A DNA stretch of 64,000 nt from Thermodesulfobium acidiphilum (GTDB lineage: Bacteria > Thermodesulfobiota > Thermodesulfobiia > Thermodesulfobiales > Thermodesulfobiaceae). The stretch covers positions 1,499,001 through 1,563,000 of the forward strand of contig NZ_CP020921.1 of NCBI RefSeq assembly GCF_003057965.1, read 5' to 3'. A model generated the notes under the pieces. It did not search any database. It worked only from the letters and a program-made list of their open reading frames with translations, and was not told the DNA's origin. A program made the translations under genes and the position numbers. The number at the start of each line of letters is the position of its first letter. The stretch's first letter is position 1. Shown one piece after another: positions 62,653-64,000 of this stretch.

Positions 62653-63843
62653 TTAATATAAATGAAGAATTCCAAACAAAATAAAGGAACCTAAAATAGC
62701 AACTGAAATAAGTAACACTATATTTACTTTTTTATACAACCCCACAAGAAAAATTATTAAAAAGATAAAAGAAAGTGGATCTTTTACAGCCATTGGAAAG
62801 TAAATAATTGACATTGAAGCTAATAACCCAGTCAACGCAATCAAGAGGCCAAAAATTCCACTCCTAATCCAAGAAAGATGTGATATCCTCTCATAAAATG
62901 GAGAAACTATTATCGTAAATACTATTGAGGGCATGAATGTAAACAAAAAAGAAAATAGTGCCGCAGAAAATGACCCGATAAAAAATCCAATAAATGATGT
63001 AACACACAGTATTGGCCCAGGTGTTATCTGACTAAGGACTATTGCATCAAGAAAGTTTTCCTGACTTATTATCTTCATAGAGTCTACAAAAGTCTTTTGA
63101 TATAAAGGCAAAGCAACTTGAGCTCCACCAAAAGCCAAAAAACTTATCTGAGTAATTTTACAATAAAAAGGGATAAGATTAGGCGTTATAATATATGCAG
63201 AAATCACGAGCAAAGAAAGAGCAATAATACCTATTATAAATTCAATTTTTGGGATATATAGTTTTTTTTTAGAAATAACGTCACTGAAAATGTTTCTCTC
63301 TGGAAGAAAATTTCTGAAAAGTATAGAAATAGAAAAAGAAAGCAAAAAAACTAAAAAGATATTTATTCCTACCATATAACTTATAATACTTAGTAATAGT
63401 AATATTCTTCCAAAATTTATATCTATATATTTTTTATAAAAGTTTAGGAAAGCTGAAATGAAAAATGCTACTACAAATGGTTTTAAACCATGGAATAAGA
63501 GATCAATAGTAGATATATTAATGGATTTATAAAAATATGCAAGAATAGATATTAAAATTACAGAGGGGAAAACAAGGGCAAGAGCGCCTATTAAACCTGT
63601 CAAAAACCCAAACCTTCTATACCCAACATAACCAACCAAATTTATCATAATTGGACCGGGCAAAAGTTGAGTTAGAGCAATACCTTTAAGAAAATCATCT
63701 TCTGCAACATATCCCTTTTTTAATACAAATTCTTCTTTTAGATAAGAAATCATAGCAAGCCCCCCAAACACAGTTGAGCCTATAACTAAACAACGAATAA
63801 TAAATTCAAAATTTAGAGTAATATTTTTAGACAGATTTTGCAT
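62653..63843 (-). CDS. chrA: Chromate transporter (CHR family, two-domain)
   Basis: 396 aa with two homologous halves of about six membrane segments. Motifs: VFGGLAMISYLKEEFVLKKGYVAEDDFLKGIALTQLLPGP in the first and LAFGGAQVALPLYQ...FLDAIVLSQITPGPILCV in the second. Exports chromate or takes up sulfate-like oxyanions; the latter could matter in a sulfate reducer. Confidence 0.9.
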   Translation of the reverse strand: MQNLSKNITLNFEFIIRCLVIGSTVFGGLAMISYLKEEFVLKKGYVAEDDFLKGIALTQLLPGPIMINLVGYVGYRRFGFLTGLIGALALVFPSVILISILAYFYKSINISTIDLLFHGLKPFVVAFFISAFLNFYKKYIDINFGRILLLLSIISYMVGINIFLVFLLSFSISILFRNFLPERNIFSDVISKKKLYIPKIEFIIGIIALSLLVISAYIITPNLIPFYCKITQISFLAFGGAQVALPLYQKTFVDSMKIISQENFLDAIVLSQITPGPILCVTSFIGFFIGSFSAALFSFLFTFMPSIVFTIIVSPFYERISHLSWIRSGIFGLLIALTGLLASMSIIYFPMAVKDPLSFIFLIIFLVGLYKKVNIVLLISVAILGSFILFGILHLY

Positions 63844-63855
63844 CTATGCTTTCTG

Positions 63856-64000
63856 CTAGACTAATTGTTTAGATGTGTTCAAAAATTCTACAGCTTTTGG
63901 ATAAAGAAATTTAACATCTTCTAAGGTTGGATTCGATCTCAAATTACAGATCGAATCGTTGTCACACTTATGTCTAAAAGTTTTGGCAAATTTTAGGGCA
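63856..64000 (-). CDS. C-terminal end of an unidentified gene (cut by window)
   Basis: The minus-strand frame is open from the window edge to TAG at 63856-63858, 47 codons, with normal coding character (LRSNPTLEDVKFLYPKAVEF). It ends 12 bases before chrA. Too short to identify; cysteines in HKCDNDSICN are the only feature. Confidence 0.5.
   Translation of the reverse strand, partial: ALKFAKTFRHKCDNDSICNLRSNPTLEDVKFLYPKAVEFLNTSKQLV

Noticed and set aside
1-64000. CRISPR arrays, insertion sequences, prophage or rRNA
   Set aside because: No regularly spaced repeats, transposase-like proteins, integrases or rRNA segments were seen in any part of the window.

Overview
This is an AT-rich bacterial segment with dense, mostly short operons, strong GGAGG-type ribosome sites and frequent TTG or GTG starts. 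It carries a complete dissimilatory sulfate-activation and APS-reduction cluster (adk, sat, a small unknown ORF, aprB, aprA, qmoA, qmoB, qmoC). It also has Hcp, hemerythrin, selenocysteine-containing SelD and several sulfite-exporter-family (TSUP) permeases. Together these indicate an anaerobic sulfate reducer. The style fits a thermophilic, low-GC lineage such as Thermodesulfobium; that name is inference, not something the sequence proves.

Layout. 0-5 kb: an ABC-2 drug/lipid exporter (membrane fusion protein, two ATPases, one permease) interrupted by an isoprenylcysteine-methyltransferase-like gene and by selD. 5-10 kb: two divergent TSUP permease operons arranged almost as mirror images, each with a small membrane partner and a distal universal-stress protein. 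10-15 kb: a PhnD-like binding protein, NarX-type kinase, NarL-type regulator and anion permease in one operon, then two gate-domain membrane proteins. 15-20 kb: queC, a tiny iron-sulfur protein with an in-frame TGA, a single-subunit 2-hydroxyacyl-CoA-dehydratase-like ATPase pair, and umuDC. 20-28 kb: two lactate-permease-family genes, a chemoreceptor, a CLC channel and three tRNAs. 28-35 kb: a CGGC protein, a second ABC-2 exporter, two DUF202 proteins and a two-gene biotin carboxylase/carboxyltransferase. 35-45 kb: hcp facing a Crp/Fnr regulator, an NSS transporter, a thioredoxin-VKOR fusion, cstA, a third TSUP gene, DUF169 and a second Crp/Fnr regulator. 45-57 kb: the sulfate respiration cluster and a phenylacetate-CoA-ligase-like gene. 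57-64 kb: pepF, fumarase beta, hemerythrin, an Mrp/NifX/DUF134 iron-sulfur operon, a decayed EAL-HDOD gene, chrA, and the end of one more gene.

How it fits together. Sat, Apr, Qmo and adenylate kinase make up the sulfate-to-sulfite half of sulfate respiration, with AMP recycled by Adk and electrons passed from quinol by Qmo. TSUP permeases, the anion permease and the sensor operon could handle sulfur oxyanions or organic anions around that core. Hcp, hemerythrin and Fnr-type regulators suggest nitrosative or oxygen stress defence. SelD plus two TGA-containing reading frames show that selenocysteine is used here.

Strongest new leads: (1) a 72-residue Bfd/CopZ-like iron-sulfur protein at 15867-16085 that only makes sense if TGA is read as selenocysteine; (2) an umuD gene that encodes a form already lacking the self-cleavage arm and the catalytic serine; (3) genes whose reading frames extend upstream past any ATG, GTG or TTG; (4) an internal ribosome site inside the Mrp-NifX fusion; (5) a chromosomal scar of an EAL-HDOD gene.
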